Source of the DNA: Bacillus sp. AZ43
Lineage (GTDB): Bacteria > Actinomycetota > Actinomycetes > Mycobacteriales > Geodermatophilaceae
NCBI GenBank assembly: GCA_004570425.1
Contig: SPQJ01000009.1
Location: forward strand, 43,403 to 107,402
DNA: 64,000 bases
Direction of reading: 5' to 3'
Positions 19,398 to 28,244 of this stretch are shown here, one piece after another. Numbering within the stretch: position 1 is the first letter of the stretch; every line of letters begins with the position of its first letter. The position numbers were made by a program, and so were the translations under genes. The notes beneath the pieces are model-generated. The model was not told where the DNA came from. It did no database searches and saw only the letters and a program-made list of their open reading frames with translations.

Positions 19398-20759
19398 GTG
19401 ACCACCGCGCCGCCCTCCACCGGAGCCGGACCCGCCGATCCCCCCGTCGACGCCGCCCTGAAGCGGGAGCGCTTCGGCTGGTACTCCTACGACTGGGCCA
19501 TGTCGGTCTTCAACACCTCGGTGACGACCGTCTTCCTCGGCCCGTACCTGACCGCCATCGCGCGGGACGCCGCGGGCCCCGACGAGCGGCTGTCGTTCCT
19601 CGGGCTGTCGGTCGCGGCAGGCAGCTGGTTCTCCTACGTCCTCTCGGCGTCGGTGGTCCTGCAGGTCCTGGTGCTCCCTCTGACCGGCGCCGTCGCCGAC
19701 CGCACCGGGCGCAAGCGGGAGCTGCTGGCCGGTTTCGCGATCCTGGGGGCGCTGGCCACCACGGCGCTGTTCTTCGCCGGTGACGGCCGGTGGCTGATGG
19801 CGGCCGTGCTGTTCGTCGTGGCCAACATCAGCTTCGGCGCGGCCACCGTCGTCTACTACTCGTGGTTGCCCGACCTGTCCGGGCCCGACGAGCGCGACGC
19901 GGTGTCCAGCCGCGGCTGGGCGTTCGGCTACGTCGGTGGCGCGCTGCTGCTCGCCGTCCACCTGGGGCTCGTGCTCAGCGCCGAGTCGCTGGGCCTCTCC
20001 ACCGGCGAGGCGGTGCGGATCTGCCTGGCCACGGCGGGGCTCTGGTGGGGCGCGTTCACGCTCTTCTCGGTGTCGCGGCTGCGCAACCGGCCGGTCACCG
20101 CCGCCGCGGCGCACTCGCGCAGCAGCTTCCGGCAGCTGGCGACGACGTTCCGCGAGATGCGCGCCTTCCCGCTCACCCTGTGGTTCCTGGGCGCCTACCT
20201 GCTGTTCAACGACGGCGTCCAGACGGTCATCTCGCTGTCGGCGACCTACGCCACCGAGGAGCTCGACCTCGCCCAGGACGTGCTCACCGGCGCGATCCTC
20301 ATGGTCCAGGTGGTGGCGATCTTGGGCGCCCTGGGCCTGGGGCGGCTCGCCGGCAGGTACGGGGCCAAGCGGGTGGTCCTGGGCGCCCTGGTGGCCTGGA
20401 TCGGCGTCCTGTTCGCGGCGTTCTTCCTGCAGGCCGGCGCGGTGGCGCAGTTCTACGCGCTGGCCGCGGTCATCGGCCTCGTGCAGGGCGGCACGCAGGC
20501 GCTGTCCCGGTCGCTGTTCAGCCAGCTCATCCCGGCGGGCAAGGAGGCCGAGTACTACGGCTTCTACGAGATCAGCGACCGCGGGACCAGCTGGCTGGGC
20601 CCGCTGGCCTTCGGCCTGACCTACCAGCTCACCGGCTCCTACCGCCTGGCCATCGTCAGCCTGGTGATCTTCTTCGTGGGCGGGTTCGTCGCCCTGGCGG
20701 CGCTGCCCATGCGGCGGGCCGTCCTCGCCGCCGGCAACACTCCCCCGGAGCGTCTGTGA
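19398..20759 (+). CDS. MFS transporter, UMF1 family
   Basis: 453 aa with 11-12 membrane helices. The opening FGWYSYDWAMSVFNTSVTTVF is the hallmark of the UMF1 (Vps22/Atg22-like) branch of the major facilitator superfamily; ADRTGRKRELL matches the MFS loop 2-3 motif. The Atg22 relative exports amino acids from fungal vacuoles; bacterial substrates are unknown. GTG 19398 is chosen over an upstream in-frame start at 19359. It overlaps the next gene by GTGA. Confidence 0.9.
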   Translation: MTTAPPSTGAGPADPPVDAALKRERFGWYSYDWAMSVFNTSVTTVFLGPYLTAIARDAAGPDERLSFLGLSVAAGSWFSYVLSASVVLQVLVLPLTGAVADRTGRKRELLAGFAILGALATTALFFAGDGRWLMAAVLFVVANISFGAATVVYYSWLPDLSGPDERDAVSSRGWAFGYVGGALLLAVHLGLVLSAESLGLSTGEAVRICLATAGLWWGAFTLFSVSRLRNRPVTAAAAHSRSSFRQLATTFREMRAFPLTLWFLGAYLLFNDGVQTVISLSATYATEELDLAQDVLTGAILMVQVVAILGALGLGRLAGRYGAKRVVLGALVAWIGVLFAAFFLQAGAVAQFYALAAVIGLVQGGTQALSRSLFSQLIPAGKEAEYYGFYEISDRGTSWLGPLAFGLTYQLTGSYRLAIVSLVIFFVGGFVALAALPMRRAVLAAGNTPPERL

Positions 20760-21523
20760 CCCTCGAAGCCGCGCCCACCACGGACGACGGGACCACCCCC
20801 TCACCCGAGATCCCGGCTCTGGTCTCGGTCCCGGCCTCCGGTGACCGCCGTCGCCATCCCGCACCCGCGCACCTGCGCTTCTTCCACGGCCCGATGGACT
20901 GCGGGAAGTCGACCCTGGCGCTGCAGGTGGACCACAACCACAGCAGGCAGGGCCGGCACGGGCTGCTGGTGACGCAGGGCGACCGCTCCGCGGCCCCGCA
21001 GATCAGCTCCCGCGTGGGCATGTCCCGCCCGGCCGTCGAGATCGACCCCGACACCGATCTCCGCAGCCTGGTGCGCGACCGGTGGGCGGCCGGCCAGCGG
21101 GTGGACTACCTGATCGTCGACGAGGCGCAGTTCCTCACCGCCGCGCAGGTCGACCAGCTCGCCTGGCTGGTCGACGACTGGCACGTCGACGTCTACGCGT
21201 TCGGGCTGACCACCGACTTCCGCACCCGGCTGTTCCCCGGCACCCAGCGGCTCCTGGAGATCGCCGACGACGTGCAGCGGGTGCAGGTCGAGGTGCTCTG
21301 CTGGTGCGGTCTGCCCGGCGTGCTCAACGCGCGGGTCGTCGACGGCGTCATGGTGCGCTCGGGCGAGACGGTGGTGGTGGCCGACACGGCACCCGCCGAT
21401 CCCCCCGGCGCGGACACCGGCTCCTCCCCCGCCGTCCGGTACCAGGTGCTCTGCCGGCGGCACCACGTGCGGGGCCAGCTGAGCCCCGCGCCGGTCGGAC
21501 CGGGGCAGCTGGCGCTCCCCTGA
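20756..21523 (+). CDS. tdk: Thymidine kinase (type II)
   Basis: 255 aa. P-loop GPMDCGKSTLALQ, VDEAQFL (Walker B/DEAQ) and TTDFRTRLFPGTQRLLEIAD (lasso region) define type II thymidine kinase. A CWCG pair and a later LCRRHH supply the structural zinc ligands. It phosphorylates thymidine for salvage. The N terminus carries about 40 extra, poorly conserved residues before HLRFFHGPMDCGK, so initiation further downstream is possible; I kept GTG 20756 because it overlaps the MFS stop in the GTGA arrangement used repeatedly here. Confidence 0.92.
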   Translation: MTLEAAPTTDDGTTPSPEIPALVSVPASGDRRRHPAPAHLRFFHGPMDCGKSTLALQVDHNHSRQGRHGLLVTQGDRSAAPQISSRVGMSRPAVEIDPDTDLRSLVRDRWAAGQRVDYLIVDEAQFLTAAQVDQLAWLVDDWHVDVYAFGLTTDFRTRLFPGTQRLLEIADDVQRVQVEVLCWCGLPGVLNARVVDGVMVRSGETVVVADTAPADPPGADTGSSPAVRYQVLCRRHHVRGQLSPAPVGPGQLALP

Positions 21524-21598
21524 ACCAGGGGCTCACCCCTCCGAGGGGCAGCAGGCCCGCGGATCTGACCCCATGCGATGATGAACGACGGATTCGGC

Positions 21599-21624
21599 GG
21601 AATCCTTCTGCGATTTCTGTCGTT
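21599..21624 (+). promoter_or_regulatory. SigR/SigH-type (thiol-stress ECF) promoter of rbpA
   Basis: GGAAT at 21599-21603 and GTT at 21622-21624 are separated by exactly 18 bp, matching the GGAAT-N18-19-GTT promoter of SigR-type sigma factors. rbpA is an established SigR regulon member in Streptomyces. The predicted transcript would have a leader of about 80 nt before ATG 21712. The region also contains GATGAACGAC/GTCGTTCATC arms (21580-21589, 21619-21628), which may be coincidental. Confidence 0.8.
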
Positions 21625-21711
21625 CATCCCAGTGACTCCCCGGCGCGTGGGTATGCACCCTGCCGGACCGCGAGTCGCGAACCGACACCACGAACGAGAG
21701 GACGGTGTGCC

Positions 21712-22056
21712 ATGGGCGAGCGTTCCCTGCGCGGCAGCCGCTTGGGCAGCGTCAGCTACGAGACCGAGCGGAACACCGCGCCGATCGACCGGCAGTACGC
21801 CGAGTACCGGTGCCCGTCTGGCCACCTGTTCACGGTGCCCTTCGCCGACGACGCCGAGCTCCCCGACACGTGGGAGTGCAAGTTCGACGGTTCGGCGGCC
21901 AAGCTGGTCGGCGGTGCCGAGCCGGCGCCCAAGAAGGTCAAGCCCCCGCGGACCCACTGGGACATGCTGCTCGAGCGTCGCTCCGTCGAGGACCTCGAGG
22001 AGGTCCTGGCCGAGCGCCTCGAGGTGCTCCGCGGCCGGCGGACCCGCGCCAGCTGA
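21712..22056 (+). CDS. rbpA: RNA polymerase-binding protein RbpA
   Basis: 114 aa. LRGSRLGSVSYETERN, the central YRCPSGHLFTVPFADDAELPDTWECKFDG and the C-terminal THWDMLLERRSVEDLEEVLAERLEVLR (sigma-interacting domain) are diagnostic. RbpA binds RNA polymerase and group 1/2 sigma factors, stabilises open complexes and lowers rifampicin sensitivity in actinobacteria. A SigR-type promoter lies upstream and a strong terminator hairpin follows. AGAGGA precedes the ATG by about 10 nt. Confidence 0.97.
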   Translation: MGERSLRGSRLGSVSYETERNTAPIDRQYAEYRCPSGHLFTVPFADDAELPDTWECKFDGSAAKLVGGAEPAPKKVKPPRTHWDMLLERRSVEDLEEVLAERLEVLRGRRTRAS

Positions 22057-22070
22057 CACACCCGCACGAA

Positions 22071-22110
22071 CGGAACGGCCCCGGTGGAGGAATCCACCGG
22101 GGCCGTTCCG
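22071..22110. terminator. Bidirectional hairpin terminator between rbpA and fxsA
   Basis: A perfect 18-bp stem (CGGAACGGCCCCGGTGGA paired with its complement) closed by a GGAA tetraloop. It lies 14 bp after the rbpA stop and 9 bp after the convergent fxsA stop. There is no clear U-tract, as is common for actinobacterial terminators. Confidence 0.88.
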
Positions 22111-22119
22111 CGTCCGCGC

Positions 22120-22644
22120 TCAGGTGAGCGGCCGCCCGTCAGGGCCGCGCACGACCTCGCCCTCGATGACCAGGCGGGTGCTGCCGGAACCGGTGGGGCC
22201 GACGTCCTGCGTGCCCGGCACCTCGGCGGTCCGGACGCTCTCCACGCGGACCGGCGGGCGCAGCCCCGCCGGGAGGCGGGTGACCACCAGCGCGGTCAGC
22301 GCACGCCGCACGAGACCGCGGGTGCCGGGCAGCAGGCAGAGCAGGCCGACGACGTCGCCGATGAATCCTGGCAGCACCATCAGCAGGCCACCGGCCGCGA
22401 CCAGCCCGGCGTTGCCGAGCTCCGCGCCGGGCGAACGCCGCGACCGGGCGCGCTCGCGCAGGTCGGTCAGCGCGCGGGTGCCCTGACGGGCCAGCAGCAG
22501 GATGCCCAGGAAACTGGTGGCCAGGGTGGCGAGGATCGTCCAGCCGATCCCGACCCAGCTCGCCACGAGCACGAACACGACCAGCTCGGCCAGGACCAGC
22601 AGCGCGGCGATCGTCCGTACGCGGCGCCCGACGGTGTCAGCCAC
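22120..22644 (-). CDS. fxsA: FxsA family cytoplasmic membrane protein
   Basis: 174 aa. Two N-terminal membrane helices (AALLVLAELVVFVLVASWVG and ILATLATSFLGILLLARQG), then GLVAAGGLLMVLPGFIGDVVGLLCLLPGTRGLVRR, the FxsA signature. In E. coli FxsA suppresses F exclusion of phage T7; its general role is unknown. The C-terminal 60 residues are a soluble acidic tail. Its start overlaps the end of the ppm gene by 8 bp, making it the last gene of the lnt-ppm-fxsA operon. Confidence 0.9.
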   Translation of the reverse strand: MADTVGRRVRTIAALLVLAELVVFVLVASWVGIGWTILATLATSFLGILLLARQGTRALTDLRERARSRRSPGAELGNAGLVAAGGLLMVLPGFIGDVVGLLCLLPGTRGLVRRALTALVVTRLPAGLRPPVRVESVRTAEVPGTQDVGPTGSGSTRLVIEGEVVRGPDGRPLT

Positions 22645-23422
22645 GGTGGATTCCTTCTCTCGACTCGGGGGACGCCGGCACCGGGCGGCGGATGCGGCCG
22701 GGCAGCCAGTCGGCCAGCCGGTCCTGCAGCCCCCACACGGTGACGCGCACCAACGCCTCCCTAACGATCGAGCCGCTCATCTTGCTCCTGCCCGCCACCC
22801 GTTCGGTGAACGTGATGGGCACCTCGACCACGCGGGCGCCGGCGCGCACCGCGCGCCAGGCCCAGTCGACCTGGAAGCAGTAGCCGTGGCTGGCGACGTC
22901 GTCGAAGGGCAGCCGGTCGATCAGCTCGGCGCGGGCCGCCCGGAAACCACCGGTCGCGTCGGTGAGCGGCAGCCGCAGGGCCCAGCGCGTGTAGCGGTTG
23001 CCCAGCCGGGACAGCAGCAGGCGGTGCGCCGGCCAGTCGGTCACCGCTCCCCCGGGCACGTACCGGGAGCCGAGCGCGAGGTCGGCCGAGCCCAGGGCGG
23101 CCAGCAGCGCGGGCAGCTGCTCCGGTGCGTGCGAGCCGTCGGCGTCCATCTCGACGAGGACGTCGTAGTCGCGGTCGCGGCCCCAGCGGAATCCGGCGAC
23201 GTACGCCCGGCCCAGGCCTCGCTTGGCGGCCCGGTGAAGCACGTGCACCCGGTCGTCCCCGGCGGCGCGCACGTCGGCGAGGGCGCCGGTCCCGTCGGGC
23301 GACCCGTCGTCCACCACGAGGACGTGCGCCGTGGGGACGCTGGCGTGCAGCCGGTCCAGGATCAGCCCGAGGTTGTCGATCTCGTTGTAGGTGGGCACGA
23401 CCACGAGCACGCGCCCGCTCAC
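22637..23422 (-). CDS. Polyprenol monophosphomannose synthase (GT2 family)
   Basis: 261 aa. GT-A motifs: VVVPTYNEIDNL, VLVVDDGSPDGTG, VEMDADGSHAPEQLP (DxD-type) and GSRYVPGGAVTDWP; DATGGFRAARAELIDRLPFDD is typical of Ppm/Dpm1. It transfers mannose from GDP-mannose to polyprenol phosphate for lipoglycan and protein mannosylation. In mycobacteria this domain is fused to, or adjacent to, Lnt as Ppm1; here it is a separate gene whose GTG 23422 overlaps the lnt stop (GTGA). Cytoplasmic, membrane-associated. Confidence 0.95.
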   Translation of the reverse strand: MSGRVLVVVPTYNEIDNLGLILDRLHASVPTAHVLVVDDGSPDGTGALADVRAAGDDRVHVLHRAAKRGLGRAYVAGFRWGRDRDYDVLVEMDADGSHAPEQLPALLAALGSADLALGSRYVPGGAVTDWPAHRLLLSRLGNRYTRWALRLPLTDATGGFRAARAELIDRLPFDDVASHGYCFQVDWAWRAVRAGARVVEVPITFTERVAGRSKMSGSIVREALVRVTVWGLQDRLADWLPGRIRRPVPASPESREGIHRG

Positions 23423-25062
23423 CGGGACGCCCTCCGGCGTCGAAGCCCCGGCCACACGGCCGCCAGCAGGGCGCCGGCGCCGACCGCGGTGAGCACCCAC
23501 TCGGGGGCCGCGCCCAGGCGCAGCGCCACGGTCGACGTCTCCCGCTGGGCGATCTCCTCGACGAACACGTCGGGCGTGAACAGCTCGGAGGACTCGGCGA
23601 TGGTGCCGTCGGGCGCCACGATCGCCGAGATGCCGCTGGTGGCGGCCACGACGACGGTGCGACCGAACTCCACCGCGCGCAGCCGGCTCATCGCCAGCTG
23701 CTGGGCGCTCTCGTCGGTGTGGCCGAAGGTGGCGTTGTTCGTCTGGACGACGACGATCCCGGCGCCCTCGTCGACCACGTCGTGCACGAGGCCGTCGTAC
23801 ACGACCTCGAAGCAGATCAGGTCGCCGAGACGGACCCCGCCGATGTCGAGCACGCCGATCTCGTCGCCCTTGACGAAGTCGCGGCGGACCAGGTCGACCT
23901 TGTCGCTGAAGAAGCGGAAGAAGTCGCGGGCGGGCACGTACTCGGCCAGCGGGACGGGGTGCCGCTTGACGTAGGTGTCGCCGGGGCCGTCGACCGGGTC
24001 CCACACGATGGCGGTGTTGCTGACGTTCTCGCCCGGTCCGTCGACCACGGCGCCGACCAGGACGGGGGCGCCGATCGCGGTGGCCGCGCGGTCGATCTGA
24101 CGGGCGGCGTCGGCGTTCGTGTACGGGTCGATGTCGGAGCTGTTCTCCGGCCAGATGACGACGTCCGGCCGTGGCTCCTCCCCCGCCTCGACCCGCGCGG
24201 CGAGCTCGAGGGTCCGCTGCACGTGGTTGTCGAGCACCGCGCGGCGCTGGGCGTTGAAGTCGAGCCCGGCGCGTGGGACGTCGCCCTGGATGACGGCGAC
24301 GGTCGCCGCCGGCCCGCCGGCGGTCAGCGAGGACCCGGGCAGCGGCTGCCAGGCCAGCAGTCCGGTGAGCGGCACCGCGAGGACGGCGACGACGAGCAGC
24401 GCCGCCACCCGGATGGCCGGCCCGCGCTCCCCCGGCACGTCGGCCGCACGCCAGGCGCGGACGAGCGCGAGGACCGCGGCCGCCAGCAGGCCGCCGGTGA
24501 GCGCGACGGCGAAGCTGACCAGCGGGACGCCGCCGTAGGCCGCCAGCGCCAGCAGCGGGCCCTCCGTCTGGCTGAAGCCGAGCCGGCCCCACGGGAAGCC
24601 GTCGAGCACGAACCGGCCGCGCAGCGCCTCGTCGGCGACCCACAGGGCCGCGCCCCACACCGGCCACAGCCGGAGCCGGGAGGTCACGGCCAGCGCCGAC
24701 CCGAGCAGCGCGAGGTGGAGCGCCTCCCACACGGCGAGCGCCAGCCACGGGAAGGCCCCGACGTAGATCCCGGTCCACGACAGCAGCGGGACGAAGAACG
24801 CCAGCCCGAACACGAGGCCCAGCCACAGGCCGGAGCGGGCGCGCCGGCCCCGGACCGTCAGGGCCAGGGCCGCGGGCGCGACGACGGCGAGGCCGATCAG
24901 GTCGTACCCCGGGAAGGCGAGGAAGAGCAGGACGCCGCCGAGCGCGGCGAGCAGCGTGCGCCAGGGGACGCGGAGGGACCCACGGTGCCCCGGGACGTCG
25001 TCCACCGGCGGGGCCGGTCGCGCGAGCGTGCCGACCGCCGGCTCACCTGGTCCTGCCGGCAC
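23419..25062 (-). CDS. lnt: Apolipoprotein N-acyltransferase
   Basis: 547 aa. An N-terminal block of membrane helices is followed by a nitrilase-type domain with the catalytic triad: Glu in VVIWPENSSD, Lys in YVKRHPVPLAEYVP and Cys in LGDLICFEVVYDG. It N-acylates the diacylglyceryl-Cys of lipoproteins such as the one at 15755. GTG 25062 is preceded by GGGAGG at 6 nt. Longer in-frame starts exist, but the upstream residues are Arg/Pro-rich and non-homologous. Heads the operon with ppm and fxsA, as in mycobacteria. Confidence 0.95.
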   Translation of the reverse strand: MPAGPGEPAVGTLARPAPPVDDVPGHRGSLRVPWRTLLAALGGVLLFLAFPGYDLIGLAVVAPAALALTVRGRRARSGLWLGLVFGLAFFVPLLSWTGIYVGAFPWLALAVWEALHLALLGSALAVTSRLRLWPVWGAALWVADEALRGRFVLDGFPWGRLGFSQTEGPLLALAAYGGVPLVSFAVALTGGLLAAAVLALVRAWRAADVPGERGPAIRVAALLVVAVLAVPLTGLLAWQPLPGSSLTAGGPAATVAVIQGDVPRAGLDFNAQRRAVLDNHVQRTLELAARVEAGEEPRPDVVIWPENSSDIDPYTNADAARQIDRAATAIGAPVLVGAVVDGPGENVSNTAIVWDPVDGPGDTYVKRHPVPLAEYVPARDFFRFFSDKVDLVRRDFVKGDEIGVLDIGGVRLGDLICFEVVYDGLVHDVVDEGAGIVVVQTNNATFGHTDESAQQLAMSRLRAVEFGRTVVVAATSGISAIVAPDGTIAESSELFTPDVFVEEIAQRETSTVALRLGAAPEWVLTAVGAGALLAAVWPGLRRRRASR

Positions 25063-25538
25063 GCACAGCCTCCCGGAACCGCTCGGGCGCCAGGTGGGTG
25101 CACCCGGGGCCGCGCTGCCTCCCCGAGCCGATCGGACGGGGTCCGGACCGCCGCGCCGTCGGCCGCGGTCCTGACCCAGCATCCCACCACGGCCGACGGG
25201 GTCGGCCGTTCGTTCCCCCATACGGGTCAGCGGCCGGCGGGGGCTCCGGACGGGTGCCGCGTCTTCGGGCCGGACGGCCGGTCGCTGGCGGCGATCGGCT
25301 CGACCGTTGTCTGATGACGCGGATCCGAGCGGGCTCCGCCGGGGTGGCCGCTCGGCCCTGCCTCCGGCCGCCCGGGCGCTCCCCGGGGCCTGGCGTCGGC
25401 CGGGGGGCGCGTCGGTCGATCCGGAGGAGCGCGTCACGGTGCTCCCGGATGAACTGCAGCGACTGTAAGAACTGACTGCGGCTGCGCCGACACTTACGGT
25501 GACTGCGGGAGCTACTGTGACTGAATCGTTACCTGCCG
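25063..25538. other. Intergenic region between the lysine island and lnt, with ACTG repeats
   Basis: 476 bp without a convincing gene. It must contain the lnt promoter (minus strand) and the 3' end of the kam operon. ACTG occurs at 25453, 25462, 25471, 25475, 25502, 25514 and 25520; the first three are spaced 9 bp apart. No strong terminator hairpin was found. Confidence 0.5.
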
Positions 25539-25931
25539 TCAAGGCCCGGGGACGACGAGGGTCGCGGTCGCCTCGACCACCGTCTCGGCCGGCTCGAGGA
25601 CCCGCGCCGCCGACGGCCCGCGCTCCGGCTCGGCGCGGGCGACCACGCGGGCGGTGCACCGCAGCTCGCGGCTCCGCCGGCCGATCCGCACGACCTCGGC
25701 GGTCGCCTCCAGCACGTCGCCGGCCCGCACCGGGCCGAGGAAGCGCACCTCGGAGTAGCCGGCCAGCAGGCCTTCGTCGCCGTCCATGACGATCGCGACC
25801 TCGGTGGCGACGTCGCCGAACAGGCCGAGGGTGTAGGCGCCGTCGACCAGCGAGCCGCCGTAGTGGGCGTGCGCGTGGGGCACGTACCGCCGGTGGGTGA
25901 CGGTGAGGCCGAGCCTCGGGTCCTCGGTCAT
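25539..25931 (-). CDS. kal: 3-aminobutyryl-CoA ammonia-lyase
   Basis: 130 aa, hot-dog fold. HAHAHYGGSLVDGAYTLGLFGDVATEVAIVMDGDEGLLAGYSEVRFLGPVRAGDVLEA (described by position, residues about 19-75) corresponds closely to the Kal enzymes of clostridial and fusobacterial lysine fermentation, which convert L-3-aminobutyryl-CoA to crotonyl-CoA and ammonia. It is the last gene of a tightly packed minus-strand operon; its ATG overlaps the kamE stop (ATGA). The context with kamDE, kdd and kamA makes the assignment firm. Confidence 0.9.
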   Translation of the reverse strand: MTEDPRLGLTVTHRRYVPHAHAHYGGSLVDGAYTLGLFGDVATEVAIVMDGDEGLLAGYSEVRFLGPVRAGDVLEATAEVVRIGRRSRELRCTARVVARAEPERGPSAARVLEPAETVVEATATLVVPGP

Positions 25932-26668
25932 CGCTGCTCCTTCACCAGTGCGTGCACGAGATAGCTGGCGACCTCGCCGGGCGTCGTCCCCCGGCCGAAC
26001 ACCTTGTCGACCCCCAGGTCGGCCGCCATGGCGGGGTCGAAGCGCGGGCCGCCGACGACCAGGAGGGGGCGCTCCTCCCCCATCGCCTCGCGGAAGGCGG
26101 CGGCCAGCTCGCGGGTGTTGCGCAGGTGGGCGTCCTTCTGCGTGACGACCTGCGAGACGAGGACGGCGTCGGCGCGTGCCGATCGCGCGCGTGACACCAG
26201 CTCGGGGACGGTGACCTGCGCGCCGAGATTCGTCACGGCCATCTCGCGCAGGTACTCCAGGCCCTTCTCCCCCGCGAAGCCCTTCACGTTGAGGATGGCG
26301 TCGATGCCGACGGTGTGCGCGTCGGTGCCGATGCAGGCGCCCAGGACGACCATCTTCCGGTTCATGCCGGTGCGGATCGCCGCGTTGATCTCCGACGACG
26401 ACAGGAGGGGGTAGGCGCGCTCCTCCACCACGACGGCGTCCAGGTCGACCAGGTGGCGCACGCTGCCGTAGACGACGAAGAAGGTGTAGCCGGCGTCGAT
26501 GGCGTGGCTGTGCACCACCATCGCCGGCTCGATGCCCATCTTGTTCGCCAGCTGCAGCGCCGCGCCCTCGGCCTTCGGCCCCGCGGGGACGGGCAGGGTG
26601 AACGACGTCTGCACCATGCCGTCGCCCGTGGTGTCGCCGTACGGTCGCACGATCGAGCCGTCAGGCAT
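25928..26668 (-). CDS. kamE: D-lysine 5,6-aminomutase beta subunit
   Basis: 246 aa. The adenosylcobalamin-binding DxHxxG motif is present as GTDAHTVG (Asp116, His118, Gly121), followed by GIDAILNVKGFAGEKGLEYL, where Lys129 is the likely PLP lysine, and a Rossmann-like B12 domain ending GPRFDPAMAADLGVDKVFGRGTTPGEV. With KamD it moves the epsilon-amino group of D-lysine or beta-lysine to C5. The start overlaps the kamD stop by 8 bp, so the subunits are translationally coupled. Confidence 0.95.
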   Translation of the reverse strand: MPDGSIVRPYGDTTGDGMVQTSFTLPVPAGPKAEGAALQLANKMGIEPAMVVHSHAIDAGYTFFVVYGSVRHLVDLDAVVVEERAYPLLSSSEINAAIRTGMNRKMVVLGACIGTDAHTVGIDAILNVKGFAGEKGLEYLREMAVTNLGAQVTVPELVSRARSARADAVLVSQVVTQKDAHLRNTRELAAAFREAMGEERPLLVVGGPRFDPAMAADLGVDKVFGRGTTPGEVASYLVHALVKEQR

Positions 26669-28244
26669 CGCGGCCCTCCAGGAGATCCAGCGCCGGGTTG
26701 TACGCGTCCGGACCGGTGGCGACGACGCCGTCGAGGCCCTTGCCGCCGTCCGCGGGGCGCTTGGTGATGCCGAACGTGCCGTCGGCGATCGCCTGGATGA
26801 GCCCCTCGGGGTGGTCGGCGATCTTCTCCAGCAGTCCGACCGCCTCGGTGAGGACGGTGTGCGCCCGCCGGTCGATGAACCCGCCTCGGGGCGGGGCGAA
26901 GTCCTCGGACAGGTTGCCTGCGGAGTTCAGCACGTACCGGACGTTGCGCAGCGCGAGGTCGCGGTCGGACAGCCAGGGGGTGACGACGGCCTCGGTCATC
27001 ATCCCGACCAGGAGGATCCCCTGATCGGTGAGCGCCCCGGCGAGGTTGAAGAAGCCGTCGAGCAGGTAGCCGCGGAAGACGTCGCCGGTCATGTGCTTGG
27101 TGGGCGGCATCCACTTCAGCGGCGCGTCCGGGAAGAGGCTCCGGGCGAGCAGCGCGTGCGCCAGCTCCAGCCGGAACGACTCGGGCACCTCGGGGTCGAT
27201 CTCGAAGGCGTGGCCCAGCCCCAGCTGCCAGTCCGCGAGGCCGGCCTCCTTCGCCAGGGTCTCGTTGAGCAGCTGGCTGACGGTGACGGTGTGCGCCTCG
27301 TCGACGGCGTCGGCGGTGGTGAGGTAGTTGTCCTCGCCGGTGTTGATGATGATCCCGGCGCGGGCGTGCACCATGCGGCTGAACCGCTGGTCGACGAAGG
27401 TGCGCCGCGGGTTGATGTCGCGGAAGAGGATCCCGTACATCGCGTCGTTGAGCATCATGTCCAGCCGCTCCAGGCCGGCCAGGACCGCGATCTCCGGCAT
27501 GCACAGGCCCGACGCGTAGTTCGTCAGCCGCACGTACCGGCCGAGCTCGGCGCTCACGTCGTCCAGGGCGGCCCGCATGAGCCGGAAGTTCTCCTGGGTG
27601 GCGTAGGTGCCGGCGTAGCCGGTGCGGGTGGCGCCCTCGGGCACGTAGTCGAGCAGCGACTGCCCCGTGGAGCGGATGACGGCGATGACGTCGGCGCCGG
27701 CCCGTGCCGCGGCCTGCGCCTGCGGGATGTCCTCGTGGATGTCGCCGGTGGCCACGATCAGGTAGATCCACGGCCGGCGGGGCGGGTCGCCGTGCAGCGC
27801 CACGAGCTCCTCGCGCCGCCGCCGGTTGGCGTCGATGCGCGCGATGCCCTGCGCCGCCGCGGCCCGGGCGGCGTCCCGGGCGCGATCGGCGTCGGCGCCC
27901 GTGGGGATCGCGAAGCGCGCCGTCCCGGCGCCGACCTCCTCCGCGAGGGACTGGAGCGTCCCCCCGGACGCGAGCGCGTGCCAGACCGGCAGCGCGACCC
28001 CGGACTCCAGGCCCACCTGCTCGCGGACCGCGTCGACGACGCGGTTGGCCCACGGCACCCGGTCCTCCGGCCTCCCCTCCCCCGTCACCGGGTCGGTCCC
28101 GGTCAGGCCGGCCAGCCGCAGCACGGCGCGCTCGACCGACACGGTGGTGTGCCGGTGGGCCAGGTCGACGACCGGCTGGGCCGCCCGGGCGGCGAGCTCC
28201 CGGGCGCGGCCCACGAGGGCCGGGTCCAGCTCGAGGCGGGTCAT
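26661..28244 (-). CDS. kamD: D-lysine 5,6-aminomutase alpha subunit
   Basis: 527 aa, matching known alpha subunits. IYLIVATGDIHEDIPQAQAAARAGADVIAVIRSTGQSLLDYVPEG (residues about 170-215), TGYAGTYATQENFRLMRAALDDVSAELGRY and IIINTGEDNYLTTADAV are family hallmarks of the TIM-barrel substrate subunit. ATG 28244 overlaps the amidohydrolase stop (ATGA) and is near GGGAGAA. The enzyme needs B12 and PLP; its product in this pathway is 3,5-diaminohexanoate. Confidence 0.96.
   Translation of the reverse strand: MTRLELDPALVGRARELAARAAQPVVDLAHRHTTVSVERAVLRLAGLTGTDPVTGEGRPEDRVPWANRVVDAVREQVGLESGVALPVWHALASGGTLQSLAEEVGAGTARFAIPTGADADRARDAARAAAAQGIARIDANRRRREELVALHGDPPRRPWIYLIVATGDIHEDIPQAQAAARAGADVIAVIRSTGQSLLDYVPEGATRTGYAGTYATQENFRLMRAALDDVSAELGRYVRLTNYASGLCMPEIAVLAGLERLDMMLNDAMYGILFRDINPRRTFVDQRFSRMVHARAGIIINTGEDNYLTTADAVDEAHTVTVSQLLNETLAKEAGLADWQLGLGHAFEIDPEVPESFRLELAHALLARSLFPDAPLKWMPPTKHMTGDVFRGYLLDGFFNLAGALTDQGILLVGMMTEAVVTPWLSDRDLALRNVRYVLNSAGNLSEDFAPPRGGFIDRRAHTVLTEAVGLLEKIADHPEGLIQAIADGTFGITKRPADGGKGLDGVVATGPDAYNPALDLLEGRDA

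Noticed and set aside
21580..21628. Structured RNA or attenuator before rbpA
   Set aside because: The inverted arms straddle the SigR-type promoter, so most of the structure would not be transcribed; the promoter explains the site better.
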